Assembly (NCBI GenBank): GCA_947471365.1
Contig: CANIWQ010000015.1
Location: forward strand, 1 to 36,613
DNA length: 36,613 bases
From: Gemmatimonadota bacterium
Lineage (GTDB): Bacteria > Gemmatimonadota > Gemmatimonadetes > Gemmatimonadales > Gemmatimonadaceae
Reading direction: 5' to 3'
Shown: positions 26,401 to 34,407 of the stretch, one piece after another
Position numbering within the stretch: the first letter of the stretch is position 1
How the letters are laid out: the number at the start of each line of letters is the position of its first letter
The notes under the pieces: generated by a model
The model's database searches: none
Seen by the model: only the letters and a program-made list of their open reading frames with translations
Told to the model about the DNA's origin: nothing
Made by a program: the position numbers and the translations under genes

Positions 26401-27182
26401 GGCGCGACGCCGTGCACCCCCAGCAGCGGGACGCCGCCCGCGTGCAGGATGGCAAACGTATCGGCGGGCGACGACGCCGGATCGCGATACGCGTATCCGT
26501 CGATCTCGTGCGTCTGGGCCATCGGACGGTCAAGCGCTGGCGCGAGTTCATCCGCGGGTTTTTCGGCGTGGACCAGTGTCAGGGCTATCGCGCGATCGTT
26601 CCCACGTCCTGCAATGGCGTAAATGGCGAGGTAGAACGGTGTCCCCACCACACCCACCGGCCCAGCCAACGAATCGAGCGGCACCATCACACGCCCAGAC
26701 CACGCCACCGGGGTCGCAATCCCGGGGCCGACGGCGCGCACGAGCACGACGGCACGCGTCGGTGCGTCGCCTCGCAACGCATCGAGGAATCCGAAGGCCG
26801 CAGCCGCACGAGGCGGCGCGTCGAGCGCCGCGTTGGCCAAGCGCTGGAGCTCGCTCGTCTCGCGCTCAAGGGCCGCAACGAGGTCGGCCGTGGCTCTGTG
26901 TTCGACCGACAGTCGCGTGGCCGCGGCATCCAGCGCGCCCGCCGATCGCGCCAATCGGTCCCGCTCGGCGACGCCGGCGATCACCAGAAAGACGCCGAGC
27001 ACGGCCACCAGCGCCACGCGATGCCCGCTCCTCGGGCCGCGGGAGACCGCCACCACCGCCGAAACAGCGGCCACAAATGCGACACCGAGCGCGAGGGTCG
27101 ATGGCGTGCGCAACCACGCGGCGCCTGCCAGCACGGCAACTGTGGCCGATACCCCCCACCAGAACGCGCGGCGCGTATTCAC
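23493..27182 (-). CDS. Large polytopic NtrY-like sensor histidine kinase
   Basis: A 1229-residue membrane kinase. Three N-terminal helices precede a periplasmic-type region, about eight more helices follow, then a second soluble region and two more helices. A third short sensor region, a final helix and a HAMP-like ARQFSRPIGALQRGALALAAGE come next. The catalytic end has EMARQVAHEIKNPLTPMR, the NtrY-type H-box with phospho-acceptor His1018, then NLLENARQAA, DDGGGIP and GSGLGLAISRRLIEGWGG of the ATPase domain. It autophosphorylates in response to an unknown signal. No response regulator is adjacent. I chose the GTG at 27182 because a perfect TATAAT lies 6 nt upstream. A GTG at 27233 adds 17 residues, but the TATAAT would then lie within the gene. 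It is co-transcribed with the tandem kinase gene. Confidence 0.9.
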   Translation of the reverse strand: MNTRRAFWWGVSATVAVLAGAAWLRTPSTLALGVAFVAAVSAVVAVSRGPRSGHRVALVAVLGVFLVIAGVAERDRLARSAGALDAAATRLSVEHRATADLVAALERETSELQRLANAALDAPPRAAAAFGFLDALRGDAPTRAVVLVRAVGPGIATPVAWSGRVMVPLDSLAGPVGVVGTPFYLAIYAIAGRGNDRAIALTLVHAEKPADELAPALDRPMAQTHEIDGYAYRDPASSPADTFAILHAGGVPLLGVHGVAPSVEVLSARVVERARARGGLALAIALAFLLSATWRATRDVRLRLGALGVALGCVAIVPLTSFSNVSVLFDPAAYYVPAGGAFTASIAALGLTSTIILAALLATLRARVGRRSRTQALVAVVLVAGIGPFILRDLARGIQVPQNGANLAMWLGWEAVLFLAAASVMIAGITAGRAALGNRRGAPPWVAVLIASVSALLAPLLIEAPGGFPAWYPLLWVVGIGVLAFSRRTRGAMLATAFIAACGAVTLTWGQSVRARVLMAERDVGALQVVDSAAANLLKGFTAQLDPARAAQSRVELLAQFAASYLAAGDYPVELTTWDARGARMADLRVSMGTSEPAGLDIFAREARGAAQPIMRASPAGASVNLVLSAPHSDGSVTTVVVGPRSRLLPHDPFGALVGVGEPTTTEPPYSLSLSETNPASFISLGERWTRRGSEMHGDWFVPVTGGRIARVHARVEMRGYEVLVSRGSLLVCFNLLMLGALWVLLILADGALGRWVRIHRRHWLRSYRAQLTVVLFAFFVLPATAFVAWSYRRLRTDDQQSRDLLVRETLRGVAAASGDTTRLTGLALRFETPLFLFANGVMVASSDPVLDALSPAGRLLPADAARALAEGDESAVSTEVDVGLTPVRFGFRAAPDTLMRVVLGAPARTDDLALDRRRRDLGIYLLFAMLLGALAALWLSGRAARQFSRPIGALQRGALALAAGEREPMLAGDPPAEFAPVFSAFRRMARDLEAGRAQEAKAQRVLAWGEMARQVAHEIKNPLTPMRLGVQHLLRARHEPRVNFDEVLEQNVARLLNEIDRLDEIARSFSQYGTVPSEAAEAVPVDVALSAHDVVELEKLDAGALIWTLEGADSPVFALARPTELREVLLNLLENARQAAAQHVRVLVEGGAAGRPVAIRVVDDGGGIPADVLPRVFEPHFSTRTSGSGLGLAISRRLIEGWGGTITMTSEPGTGTTVRITLVSAAPV

Positions 27183-27188
27183 GGACTC

Positions 27189-27194
27189 ATTATA
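27189..27194 (-). promoter_or_regulatory. Putative -10 box of a leaderless transcript (histidine kinase)
   Basis: A perfect TATAAT on the minus strand, 6 nt before the GTG at 27182. No good -35 is visible 16-18 nt upstream. It supports the shorter start for the kinase. Confidence 0.55.
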
Positions 27195-27223
27195 CCGCAG
27201 GCTCGCCCGCGCCGCGCCTTGGC

Positions 27224-27229
27224 TATCTT
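27224..27229 (+). promoter_or_regulatory. Putative -10 box of a leaderless transcript (secreted protein)
   Basis: TATCTT with a 6-nt spacer to the ATG at 27236. Together with the TATAAT at 27189-27194 it makes a compact divergent promoter pair in a 53-bp gap. Confidence 0.5.
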
Positions 27230-27235
27230 TCACGG

Positions 27236-27916
27236 ATGCTCCGGATCGCGCGCTTCATGCTGTGCACCTGCCTCGCCTCGGCCGCTCGGGCCCAAGTGGT
27301 GACGGTGGACGAAGGCAGTTTTGCCCTCGTCCGGAACGGCGAGCGCATTGGCCGGGAGGATTTCTCCATTCGGAGCGCGCCGAGCGCGGCGGGGCGGATG
27401 TTCGTGACACAGGGCACCGTCGTGACGGGGACCCATCGCTTGGCACCGGGGCTCAATGCCGACACGGCCGGCTTCCCCGTGCGGTATCAGGTCGAGGTGC
27501 GCGAGGACCGACAGGTCACCGAGTCCTACGCCGGCCAGAGCGCCGGAAATCGCTATTCGTCGCGTTCCCAGCGGGACGACGGCGAGTCGGCTCGGGAGTA
27601 TCGACTCCCATCTGGAACCGTGGCGGCGGAAGACGGCGTGATTCATCACCTGTGGTTCGTCGTCCGGCGGGGAGCGGGGAGCCGAGTTCCGGTCCTTGCC
27701 CCTCGGCGCGGCACACTCGACACACTCTCAGTGGAACTCGTGGGAACTGAGCGCCTGACCATCGACGTTCGCGAGTTCGAGGCCCGCCATTTCCGGGTGC
27801 GAGGGGGGTCGGATGTCTCGATTCGGGACATCTGGGTGGACCTCCAGGGCCGGTTACTCAAAGTCTCAATACCGTCCAGCAAGTTTGTGGCGGTACGCGA
27901 AGAAGGACCCCGGTAA
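27236..27916 (+). CDS. Secreted protein of unknown function
   Basis: A 226-residue protein with a signal peptide (hydrophobic stretch about 8-17, cleavage near ARAQ at 20). The mature part is strand-rich with no cysteines and no recognisable catalytic motif. It begins VDEGSFALVRNGERIGREDFSI, and later has YQVEVREDRQVTESYAG, IHHLWFVVRR and DIWVDLQGRLLKVSIP. This pattern, in which an early strand says how a value is stored and a late one converts it, is reminiscent of DUF3108/DUF6134-like periplasmic proteins; I cannot assign it firmly. It is divergent from the histidine kinase and lies 125 bp before the efflux operon. The longer open frame upstream to 26576 is antisense to the kinase. Confidence 0.8.
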   Translation: MLRIARFMLCTCLASAARAQVVTVDEGSFALVRNGERIGREDFSIRSAPSAAGRMFVTQGTVVTGTHRLAPGLNADTAGFPVRYQVEVREDRQVTESYAGQSAGNRYSSRSQRDDGESAREYRLPSGTVAAEDGVIHHLWFVVRRGAGSRVPVLAPRRGTLDTLSVELVGTERLTIDVREFEARHFRVRGGSDVSIRDIWVDLQGRLLKVSIPSSKFVAVREEGPR

Positions 27917-27980
27917 CCCAGGGCCGGACAGCCACCGCCCTCCCCAGCGAGACTGGCCGTGGCGGGGTATTGCACGTTCC

Positions 27981-27991
27981 TGAAACAGTTT
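27981..27991. promoter_or_regulatory. Short palindrome upstream of the efflux operon
   Basis: GAAAC-A-GTTTC is a perfect 11-bp palindrome about 50 nt before the TolC ATG, next to a TTGCAC that could be a -35. It may be a repressor site; there is no regulator gene nearby to support this. Confidence 0.25.
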
Positions 27992-28041
27992 CGCGGCATC
28001 AAACGTAAGACCCTACGAATCTCAGCCAGGATCCATTTCCC

Positions 28042-29502
28042 ATGCGCAAGCTGTGGAGTGCCGTACTTCTGCTCGCGACCGCCGGACCGCTCGCCGCTCA
28101 GGCGACGGCGTCGTTGTCGCTCGAAGAAGCCATCGATCTCGCCAAAAAGAACAGCCCCATGGTGCTGACGTCGCGGAACAATCGCGCGCGCGCCGAGGCC
28201 AGTCTCAAGTCGGCGTACGGGGCGTTGCTGCCGAGCGCCAACTCGTCGCTCAGCACGAGTCTGCGTCAGGGCAAGCAGCAGTACTTCAGTGGCGTGGCGT
28301 TTGGCGCCACGAGCGACGTGCTCAACTCATCGTGGGGGCTCGACGTGAGCGCTCGCCTGAGCGCCCGCACCCTCGCCACCATGCGCTCGGCCAAGGCCGC
28401 GCTCGACGCCTCGGAAAATGCGTTGAAGGCGGATGAGAACAGCATCCGCAGCACGATCATCCAGCAGTACAACCTCGCGCAGCAGATGCAGGCCCGGGCG
28501 GCGTTGCAAGACTCGCTCGTCGCCAGCACGCAACTCCAGCTCGACTTGGCCCGCGCCAAGGCGGGGGTCGGCTCCGCCACGTCACTCGACGTGAAGCGCG
28601 CCGAAGTCGCGTTTGGACAGCAGCAGGTGGCGGCGCTCCGCGCGCACAACAGTGCGAACGTCGAGCGGCTGCGCCTCTTTCAGGCCATCAGCATCCCGGC
28701 GCCAGACGCGGTCACCCTGACATCCAAGACGGCCGTCACGGAGCCGACCCTTGGCGTGCAGGAGTTGGTGACCGCGGCGCGTCAGTCGAACCCGACGGTA
28801 CTCGCCTCACGGTCGCAGGTCACGCAGGCCGAGAGCGAACTCACCGCGGCGCGCGGCGACTATCTGCCGTCGGTGGGCTTCAATGCCTCGGTGGGTGGAT
28901 CGGCGCAGCAGTATCGCGATGGCAACTACCTCGTGAATCAGGCGCAGAACTCCGTCGCGAGCTCGCGCGCGAACTGTTTCACCACCGATTCCCTGCGCCG
29001 CGGCGCCGGGCTCTCGGGCATTTCGTCGTGCGGCGCGATTGCACTGAGTGCCAACGACGCGCAGAAGCTCCGCGACTCCAACAACCAGTTCCCCTTCGGC
29101 TTCACGCCGAACCCGTACAGCGTGTCGCTGTCGGTGTCGCTCCCGCTCTTCGACGGGTTCTCCCGCGAGCAGCGCGTGCAGGCGCAGACGCTCACCCGCA
29201 ACGAGTCGCAGCAGCGCGTGCGGGCCTACGAACTGCAGTTGGTCACCGACATCACCTCGGCGCACGGCACGTTGCTGGCCGACTATCGGACGGTGAAGTT
29301 GCTGGAGAACAACACGCAGGCCGCGCGCGACGCATTGCGCCTGGCCGAAGAGCGCTACCGCGTGGGGCTGAACAGCCTCGTCGACCTGCAGCAGTCTCGG
29401 TCAGACTACGAAAAGGCGCAAACGGATTTGATCGACGCTAGCTTTGAATTCCACCGGGCGTACGCGGCGTTGGAAAATGCCGTCGGCCGCCCCCTTCGCT
29501 GA
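28042..29502 (+). CDS. TolC-family outer-membrane efflux protein
   Basis: A 486-residue protein with a signal peptide ending near LAAQ (20). Two repeated halves each carry the long helices and strand pairs of the outer-membrane efflux family: ASLSLEEAIDLAKKNSPMVLTSRNNRARAEASLKSAYGALLPS in the first and GVQELVTAARQSNPTVLASRSQVTQAESELTAARGDYLPSVGF in the second. YRVGLNSLVDLQQSRSDYEKAQTDLIDASFEFHRAYAALENAVGRPL is the typical C-terminus. It should form the trimeric outer-membrane channel for the exporter encoded downstream. AGGA lies about 11 nt before the ATG. Two Cys in the loop near residues 313 and 332 may form a disulfide. The adaptor gene starts 12 bp later. Confidence 0.92.
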   Translation: MRKLWSAVLLLATAGPLAAQATASLSLEEAIDLAKKNSPMVLTSRNNRARAEASLKSAYGALLPSANSSLSTSLRQGKQQYFSGVAFGATSDVLNSSWGLDVSARLSARTLATMRSAKAALDASENALKADENSIRSTIIQQYNLAQQMQARAALQDSLVASTQLQLDLARAKAGVGSATSLDVKRAEVAFGQQQVAALRAHNSANVERLRLFQAISIPAPDAVTLTSKTAVTEPTLGVQELVTAARQSNPTVLASRSQVTQAESELTAARGDYLPSVGFNASVGGSAQQYRDGNYLVNQAQNSVASSRANCFTTDSLRRGAGLSGISSCGAIALSANDAQKLRDSNNQFPFGFTPNPYSVSLSVSLPLFDGFSREQRVQAQTLTRNESQQRVRAYELQLVTDITSAHGTLLADYRTVKLLENNTQAARDALRLAEERYRVGLNSLVDLQQSRSDYEKAQTDLIDASFEFHRAYAALENAVGRPLR

Positions 29503-29514
29503 CCGGGGACCGAG

Positions 29515-30798
29515 ATGAGTAAGGGAATGAAGTACGGCATCTTCGCCGTCGCCGTGGCCGCGATTGGCGGCGTGGTGTTTGTCACCGCGCGCCAGAACAG
29601 CAACAAAGCCACGGAAGTCCGCGTCGAAGCGGTCGCAAAACGCGATCTCGTGGCGTCGGTGACGGCCAGTGGTCAGGTGCGCCCGCATACGAAGGTCGAC
29701 CTCTCGTCCGACATCACGGGCAAGATTGTGAAGTTGTCCGTGCGTGAGGGCGACTGGGTGAAGAAGGGGCAGTTCCTGCTCCAAATCGACCCGCAGGTCT
29801 TCGAGGCGGCCGTGCAGCGCGCCGAAGCCATGGCATCCAACGCCAAGGCCGGGCTCGCCCAAGCGCAGGCCAGCCTGATCCAGTCGCAGAACAACTACCG
29901 GCGGTCGCTCGAAATCCGGAAGAGCAATCCGAACCTGGTGGCCGAAGACCAAATCGAACAGCTGAAGACCGCCTCAGAAGTTGCCGCCGCACAGTTGGAC
30001 GCGGCCAAGCACAACGTCGAGCAGGCTGAAGCGTCGGTCAAGGATTCCAAGCTGCAGCTGGGCAAGTCCACGATCTACGCCCCCATGACGGGCCGCATCA
30101 CGCGCCTCGTGGTGGAGAACGGCGAAACGGCCATTCAGGGCACCTTCAACAAGGACGCCGCCACGCTGCTCACGATCTCGGACATGAGCGTGCTCGAGAC
30201 GAAGGTGAAGGTCGACGAAACCGACGTGAGCCGCATTCACCTCGGCGACTCCACGGTCGTCCAGCTCGACGCCTTCCCCGACACCACGTTCGTCGGCAAG
30301 GTAGTTGAGATTTCGAACAGCTCAGTCAAGGGCACCACCACGGCCACCGGCGATCAGGCGATCGACTACGAAGTGACCGTGCGCCTGCTCAACCCGCCCA
30401 AGGACACCAAGCCGGACTTCTCGGCCACGGCCAAGATTATCACCTCGTCCGTGACCCAGAAGCTGTCCATTCCGATTATCGCCCTGACGGTGCGCGAGAA
30501 CGAAGCGCTGGCCAGTGCCGATACCGCCCAGCGCCCCGGCGCCAAGCAGACGACCAGCAAGCAGGTAGGGAAGAAGGACGTCGAAGGCGTCTTTGTGGTG
30601 GGCACGGACAACAAAGTGACCTTCCGCCCCGTAAAGGTAGGGATCGCGGGCGAGAAACACTTTGAAGTGCTTTCGGGGCTGAAGGAAGGCGACCGTATTG
30701 TCGCCGGCACCTATCAGGCGATCCGCGAACTCAAGGACGGCACGCTCGTGCGCGAAGCCAAAGTTCCAGAAAAGAAGCCGGGGAGCACCAAGTCGTGA
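29515..30798 (+). CDS. MacA/HlyD-type periplasmic adaptor
   Basis: A 427-residue membrane-fusion protein. One N-terminal helix (about 7-24) anchors it in the inner membrane. [44 protein letters not shown] is the lipoyl half-motif. A helical hairpin (about 98-182) with [17 protein letters not shown] follows, and then [20 protein letters not shown], the second lipoyl half. Beta-barrel ([21 protein letters not shown]) and membrane-proximal domains complete it. A 20-residue insert rich in Gln/Lys/Thr (about 342-356) lies in the latter. It bridges the TolC channel and the permease. Its stop overlaps the ATPase start as GTGA. Confidence 0.92.
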   Translation: MSKGMKYGIFAVAVAAIGGVVFVTARQNSNKATEVRVEAVAKRDLVASVTASGQVRPHTKVDLSSDITGKIVKLSVREGDWVKKGQFLLQIDPQVFEAAVQRAEAMASNAKAGLAQAQASLIQSQNNYRRSLEIRKSNPNLVAEDQIEQLKTASEVAAAQLDAAKHNVEQAEASVKDSKLQLGKSTIYAPMTGRITRLVVENGETAIQGTFNKDAATLLTISDMSVLETKVKVDETDVSRIHLGDSTVVQLDAFPDTTFVGKVVEISNSSVKGTTTATGDQAIDYEVTVRLLNPPKDTKPDFSATAKIITSSVTQKLSIPIIALTVRENEALASADTAQRPGAKQTTSKQVGKKDVEGVFVVGTDNKVTFRPVKVGIAGEKHFEVLSGLKEGDRIVAGTYQAIRELKDGTLVREAKVPEKKPGSTKS

Positions 30799-31592
30799 GC
30801 CAGCAAATGGAAGAAGTCGCCCTCGGGATTACCGCCGAGCGTCAGGCCGTGATGTCGTCGGCCGGCATGGCACCAGGGAAAGACTGGGTCATCGTCGCGC
30901 GCGGACTCAAGCGTGAATATGACATGGGTGGTGAAATCGTCCGCGCGTTGCGCGGCGTCGACCTCGCCATCCATCGCAATGAATACGTCGCTATCATGGG
31001 ACCGTCGGGGTCGGGCAAGTCCACCCTGATGAACATGATCGGCTGTCTCGACACGCCGAACAGTGGCGAGTACTGGCTCAACGGCCAGCTCGTCTCCACC
31101 ATGAAGGACGACGAGCTGGCGCGCGTACGAAACAAGGAGATTGGGTTCGTCTTTCAGACGTTCAACCTGCTCCCTCGCGCTACGGCGCTGGCCAACGTTG
31201 AGTTGCCGCTCGTGTACGCGGGGGTCTCTGGGAATGAGCGTCGCGAGCGAGCCGCCGCGGCCCTTGAGCGCGTACAACTCGGTTCGCGCATGACGCACCG
31301 TCCGAACGAACTGTCCGGCGGTCAGCGTCAGCGTGTGGCCATTGCTCGCGCCCTCGTCAACGATCCCTCAATTCTTCTCGCCGACGAGCCGACGGGTAAC
31401 CTCGACTCCACGACGTCGGAAGAAATCATGCGCGTGTTCGAGCAGCTCGCCGAATCGGGCCAGACGGTCATCATGGTGACGCACGAGCCCGACATCGCCG
31501 CGCATGCGCGTCGCGTGGTGGTGCTTCGCGACGGCCTCGTGGCCAGCGACGACAAGCGGGACACGTTCACCAAGGCGGTCGGGCTGGTCTGA
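30795..31592 (+). CDS. MacB/LolD-type ABC transporter ATP-binding protein
   Basis: A 265-residue stand-alone ATPase. Walker [11 protein letters not shown]-loop FQTFNLLPR, signature LSGGQRQR, Walker [13 protein letters not shown] and H-loop THE are all intact. An extra 30 residues precede the usual [16 protein letters not shown] start. In E. coli MacB the ATPase and permease are fused; here the ATPase is separate and serves the permeases encoded downstream. The GTG start overlaps the adaptor stop and follows GGGGAG by 9 nt. It powers mechanotransmission or export by the MacAB-type complex. Substrate is unknown: peptide, lipid or antibiotic are possible. Confidence 0.95.
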   Translation: MSQQMEEVALGITAERQAVMSSAGMAPGKDWVIVARGLKREYDMGGEIVRALRGVDLAIHRNEYVAIMGPSGSGKSTLMNMIGCLDTPNSGEYWLNGQLVSTMKDDELARVRNKEIGFVFQTFNLLPRATALANVELPLVYAGVSGNERRERAAAALERVQLGSRMTHRPNELSGGQRQRVAIARALVNDPSILLADEPTGNLDSTTSEEIMRVFEQLAESGQTVIMVTHEPDIAAHARRVVVLRDGLVASDDKRDTFTKAVGLV

Positions 31593-31607
31593 CCGCCCGG
31601 CCAGCGT

Positions 31608-31675
31608 TCAGGCGCGCGCGTCACGCCTGAGGCCACACCACTGCGGGGGATCCGGTTCTTCGCCGCGTCCCCCGC
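31608..31675. terminator. Two hairpins between ATPase and first permease
   Basis: The 128-bp gap holds two perfect inverted repeats: TCAGGCG/CGCCTGA (31608-31614, 31624-31630) and GCGGGGGA/TCCCCCGC (31643-31650, 31668-31675). Neither has a T-tract. They may cause partial termination or mark processing, lowering or decoupling permease expression. No promoter box with the leaderless spacing is evident, although TAGGTA lies 4 nt before the next ATG. Confidence 0.35.
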
Positions 31676-31720
31676 GCTGTTTCTCCATTCACTTGCCCCA
31701 CCCCCGACGCTAGGTAGCAG

Positions 31721-32965
31721 ATGCTGTTCTTTGAAGCCGTCCGCATGGCGCTCAATACGATTCGCGTGCAGAAACTCAAGAGTTTCTTCACCGCGCTCGG
31801 CGTCTGCATTGGCGTGATGTTCCTCATTACCGTCGTATCGATTGTCGACGGCATGGGGCGTTACATGGAAACGGAGTTGGTCGGCAAGCTTATTGCCGTG
31901 AACTCCTTCGAGCTCCGCTACCGCCCGAACTTTGGCGCTGGCGAAATGAACCGTGCCGCGCAGCAAGAGTTCAACCGTCGGCCTCGGCTCTTGGAGAGCG
32001 ATGTGGAGCCGGTCGCTGAAGCGCTCGGCGAAGGCTCGCTCTGGGCGATGTATTCCACCGATCAGCTCAAGGTCGAGTCGCCGTTTTCGCGCCCTCGGTC
32101 GGCGACTATCACGGCCATCGACGGCCAGTACTTTGAAATCAAGAAGCTCGACGTCACCGTTGGCCGCCGCTTTACCGCGGCCGAACTCTCCACGGGTGCC
32201 AGCGTCGTGATTCTTGGGCCGGACCTCGTGAAGCGTCTCTTCCCTACCGTGGCTCCTGTGGACCGGCAGATCAAGCTCGGCGGTAAGATGTATACGGTCG
32301 TGGGCGTGGGCGAGTCACTCGGCAGTGCGTTCGGCATGAGCTTCGACAACTATGTCTATGCGCCGTTCCGCTCGCCGGTGCATCGGTTGCTCAACAAGCA
32401 ACCGCACGTCATCGACGGCATGATCATTCAGGTGCCGGTGGCCGACATGCTGGCCGACGGGCAAGAGCGCGTGCGCACCATCATGCGGGCGCGGCACCAG
32501 TTGCACCCGGCGCAGAAGGATGACTTCACCATCGAAACGTCCGACACTGCGCTCGAGTTCTGGAACAAGATCAAACAGTATCTGATTCTCGCTGGCGTTG
32601 CGTTGCCGGCCATCGGCCTCGTCGTGGGCGCCATCGTGATCATGAACATCATGTTGGTGGCCGTCGCCGAGCGCACGCATGAGATTGGCATTCGCAAGGC
32701 GATGGGCGCCAAGCGGCGCGACATCCTGATGCAGTTTCTGATTGAGTCTGCCACCTTGAGCACGTTCGGTGCCGCTATGGGCATCGCGCTCGGCGCCCTA
32801 TTCGCCTTGCTCATCCGGTCGACGACCCCGATGCCCACGTACGTGGCGCCGTGGTCGATTATGGTGGGCGTGTTGATCGGCGCCGGCGTGGGAATTATTT
32901 CGGGGGTGTACCCCGCGAGCCGCGCGTCGCTGCTCGATCCGGTGGCCGCCTTGCGGCAGGAGTAG
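31721..32965 (+). CDS. MacB/FtsX-type ABC permease, A-type copy 1
   Basis: A 414-residue inner-membrane permease. TM1 (about 20-43) lies in MALNTIRVQKLKSFFTALGVCIGVMFLITVV, a large periplasmic MacB-PCD domain spans about 45-285, and three C-terminal helices follow, with AERTHEIGIRKAMGAKRRDILMQFLIE between the first two and YPASRASLLDPVAALRQE at the end. These are FtsX/MacB hallmarks; the ERTxEIGIRKAxGA loop is the coupling helix to the ATPase. An RRPRLLESDVEP segment in the periplasmic domain recurs in the second A-type copy. The next gene starts 3 bp later. It likely pairs with B-type copy 1 as a heterodimer. Confidence 0.92.
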   Translation: MLFFEAVRMALNTIRVQKLKSFFTALGVCIGVMFLITVVSIVDGMGRYMETELVGKLIAVNSFELRYRPNFGAGEMNRAAQQEFNRRPRLLESDVEPVAEALGEGSLWAMYSTDQLKVESPFSRPRSATITAIDGQYFEIKKLDVTVGRRFTAAELSTGASVVILGPDLVKRLFPTVAPVDRQIKLGGKMYTVVGVGESLGSAFGMSFDNYVYAPFRSPVHRLLNKQPHVIDGMIIQVPVADMLADGQERVRTIMRARHQLHPAQKDDFTIETSDTALEFWNKIKQYLILAGVALPAIGLVVGAIVIMNIMLVAVAERTHEIGIRKAMGAKRRDILMQFLIESATLSTFGAAMGIALGALFALLIRSTTPMPTYVAPWSIMVGVLIGAGVGIISGVYPASRASLLDPVAALRQE

Positions 32966-32968
32966 CGC

Positions 32969-34240
32969 ATGCGTTCACTGGATAAAATCAAAATGTCGCT
33001 CGAGGGCGTGTTCATTGCCTTCGATGCCATGAAAGCCAACAAGGTGCGCGCCGGTCTCACCATTCTCGGCGTGGCGGTGGGCGTGTTTGTCGTCGTCGTG
33101 ATCTCGGCAGCGGTGCACGGCATCAACGAGAGCGTGGCGCAGCAGTTTCAGTCGGCTGGACCAACGACGTTCTTTGTGCAGCGCTACCCGATTGTGTTTG
33201 AGAACTGTCGCGATTCGGGCGACGCGTGCACCTGGCGCTCGAATCCTCCGCTCGCGTACAGCGAAGCCGACGTGCTCAAACGCCTGGAATCGGTGGAAGA
33301 AGTCGGCATTCGCTCCGGCTGGGGCGCGTCGGTCAAGTACCGCGACCGCGAACTGCCGATGGTGGGCATCACCGGCATTACCGCGAACTGGCCGCAACTC
33401 AATCCGCCGGACATGATTGACGGGCGCGTCTTTACGGAGCAGGAGTCGCGCGCCGCTGCACCGGTGGCGGTGATCAATACCACCGCCGCGGAGCGGCTCT
33501 TTGGCGATGAAGCCGCCCTCGGCAAGGAAATCACCCTTACGGCGTTGCAAGGCGCGAAGCGCGGAAGTCCCTTCCTCGTCATTGGCATTTACAAAGACAA
33601 TGCGAGTTTTCTGCAGGGGGGAGAGCGTCCGGCGATCGTGACGTCGGTGTATGCGCTCAACCGTCGCCTTGGTTCCAATCCGCGGCAGAGTGCGTTCATC
33701 ATCAAGCCGAACCCGGCGGTCCGTCAGGACCAGACCATCGACGATGTCACGGCGGCGTTGCGTGGCGCGCGTGGGCTCCGGCCGTCGCGCGAATCGAATT
33801 TTGCCATCACCACCCAAGACAAACTGTTCGACATCTACAACAAGGTGTTCGGCATGTTCTTCTTGGTGATGATCTCGCTGAGCTCCGTGGGATTGCTGGT
33901 TGGCGGCGTGGGCGTGGTGGCCATCATGATGATCTCGGTCACCGAGCGCACCCGTGAAATCGGCGTGCGGAAGGCGCTGGGCGCGACCCGCGGCATCATC
34001 CTCTGGCAGTTCCTCGTGGAGGCCGTGACGCTGACGGCCACCGGCGCGATGATCGGCTTGGCCATTGGCTGGGCGGTGGCGTTGCTCATTCGGAGCACGA
34101 CCCCGATTGCCGCCTCGGTGCCCCCACTGGCCGTGGTCGCGGCGCTGGTGGCCAGCGCCTTCACCGGGATCGTCTTTGGCATGCTGCCGGCCATCCGGGC
34201 CTCGCGTCTGGACCCCGTGACGGCGCTCCGGCACGAGTAA
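32969..34240 (+). CDS. MacB/FtsX-type ABC permease, B-type copy 1
   Basis: A 423-residue permease with the same plan as its neighbour: TM1 about 25-48 within IAFDAMKANKVRAGLTILGVAVGVFVVVVISAAVHG, a periplasmic domain, and three C-terminal helices with TERTREIGVRKALGATRGIILWQFLVE as the coupling loop. It is clearly a different subfamily from the A-type. The periplasmic domain holds a Cys-x6-Cys pair (ENCRDSGDACTW), absent from the A-type copies but kept in the second B-type copy. GGAG 6 nt before the ATG gives good translation. It should dimerise with A-type copy 1. Confidence 0.92.
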   Translation: MRSLDKIKMSLEGVFIAFDAMKANKVRAGLTILGVAVGVFVVVVISAAVHGINESVAQQFQSAGPTTFFVQRYPIVFENCRDSGDACTWRSNPPLAYSEADVLKRLESVEEVGIRSGWGASVKYRDRELPMVGITGITANWPQLNPPDMIDGRVFTEQESRAAAPVAVINTTAAERLFGDEAALGKEITLTALQGAKRGSPFLVIGIYKDNASFLQGGERPAIVTSVYALNRRLGSNPRQSAFIIKPNPAVRQDQTIDDVTAALRGARGLRPSRESNFAITTQDKLFDIYNKVFGMFFLVMISLSSVGLLVGGVGVVAIMMISVTERTREIGVRKALGATRGIILWQFLVEAVTLTATGAMIGLAIGWAVALLIRSTTPIAASVPPLAVVAALVASAFTGIVFGMLPAIRASRLDPVTALRHE

Positions 34241-34255
34241 CGGTCGCCCGCCGGC

Positions 34256-34334
34256 GCTCGGGGGCATTCGCCCCCTGAGCGCCCCCTGAGCGCCCCCTGA
34301 GCGCACCCTGAGCGCCCCCTGAGCGCACCCTGAG
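34256..34334. repeat. 11-bp tandem repeat with adjoining hairpin
   Basis: Six copies of CGCMCCCTGAG (four CGCCCCCTGAG and two CGCACCCTGAG) fill 34269-34334; a degenerate seventh follows. Immediately upstream, GCTCGGGGGC (34256-34265) pairs with the first repeat (34270-34280) with one bulged T. The array sits in the 167-bp gap between the two permease pairs. The rest of that gap holds nothing recognisable, except AGGGG 4-5 nt before the next ATG. Confidence 0.9.
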
Positions 34335-34407
34335 CGCGCGCGGAGCGGTGAGGACAGCGGGTTGCTGTCGAACGAAACATCTCAGCCCCTCCCCTCGTAG
34401 GGGCACC

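Noticed and set aside
26576-27235. Upstream extension of the secreted protein frame
   Set aside because: It is antisense to the histidine kinase, low in complexity and would remove the signal peptide from the N-terminus.
32975-34306. Long minus-strand open frame (443 codons) opposite a permease; similar ones at 34438-35706 and 35049-36170
   Set aside because: They lie fully opposite well-conserved permeases, are rich in His/Arg/Asp/Gly as expected of antisense GC-rich frames, and show no domain motifs.
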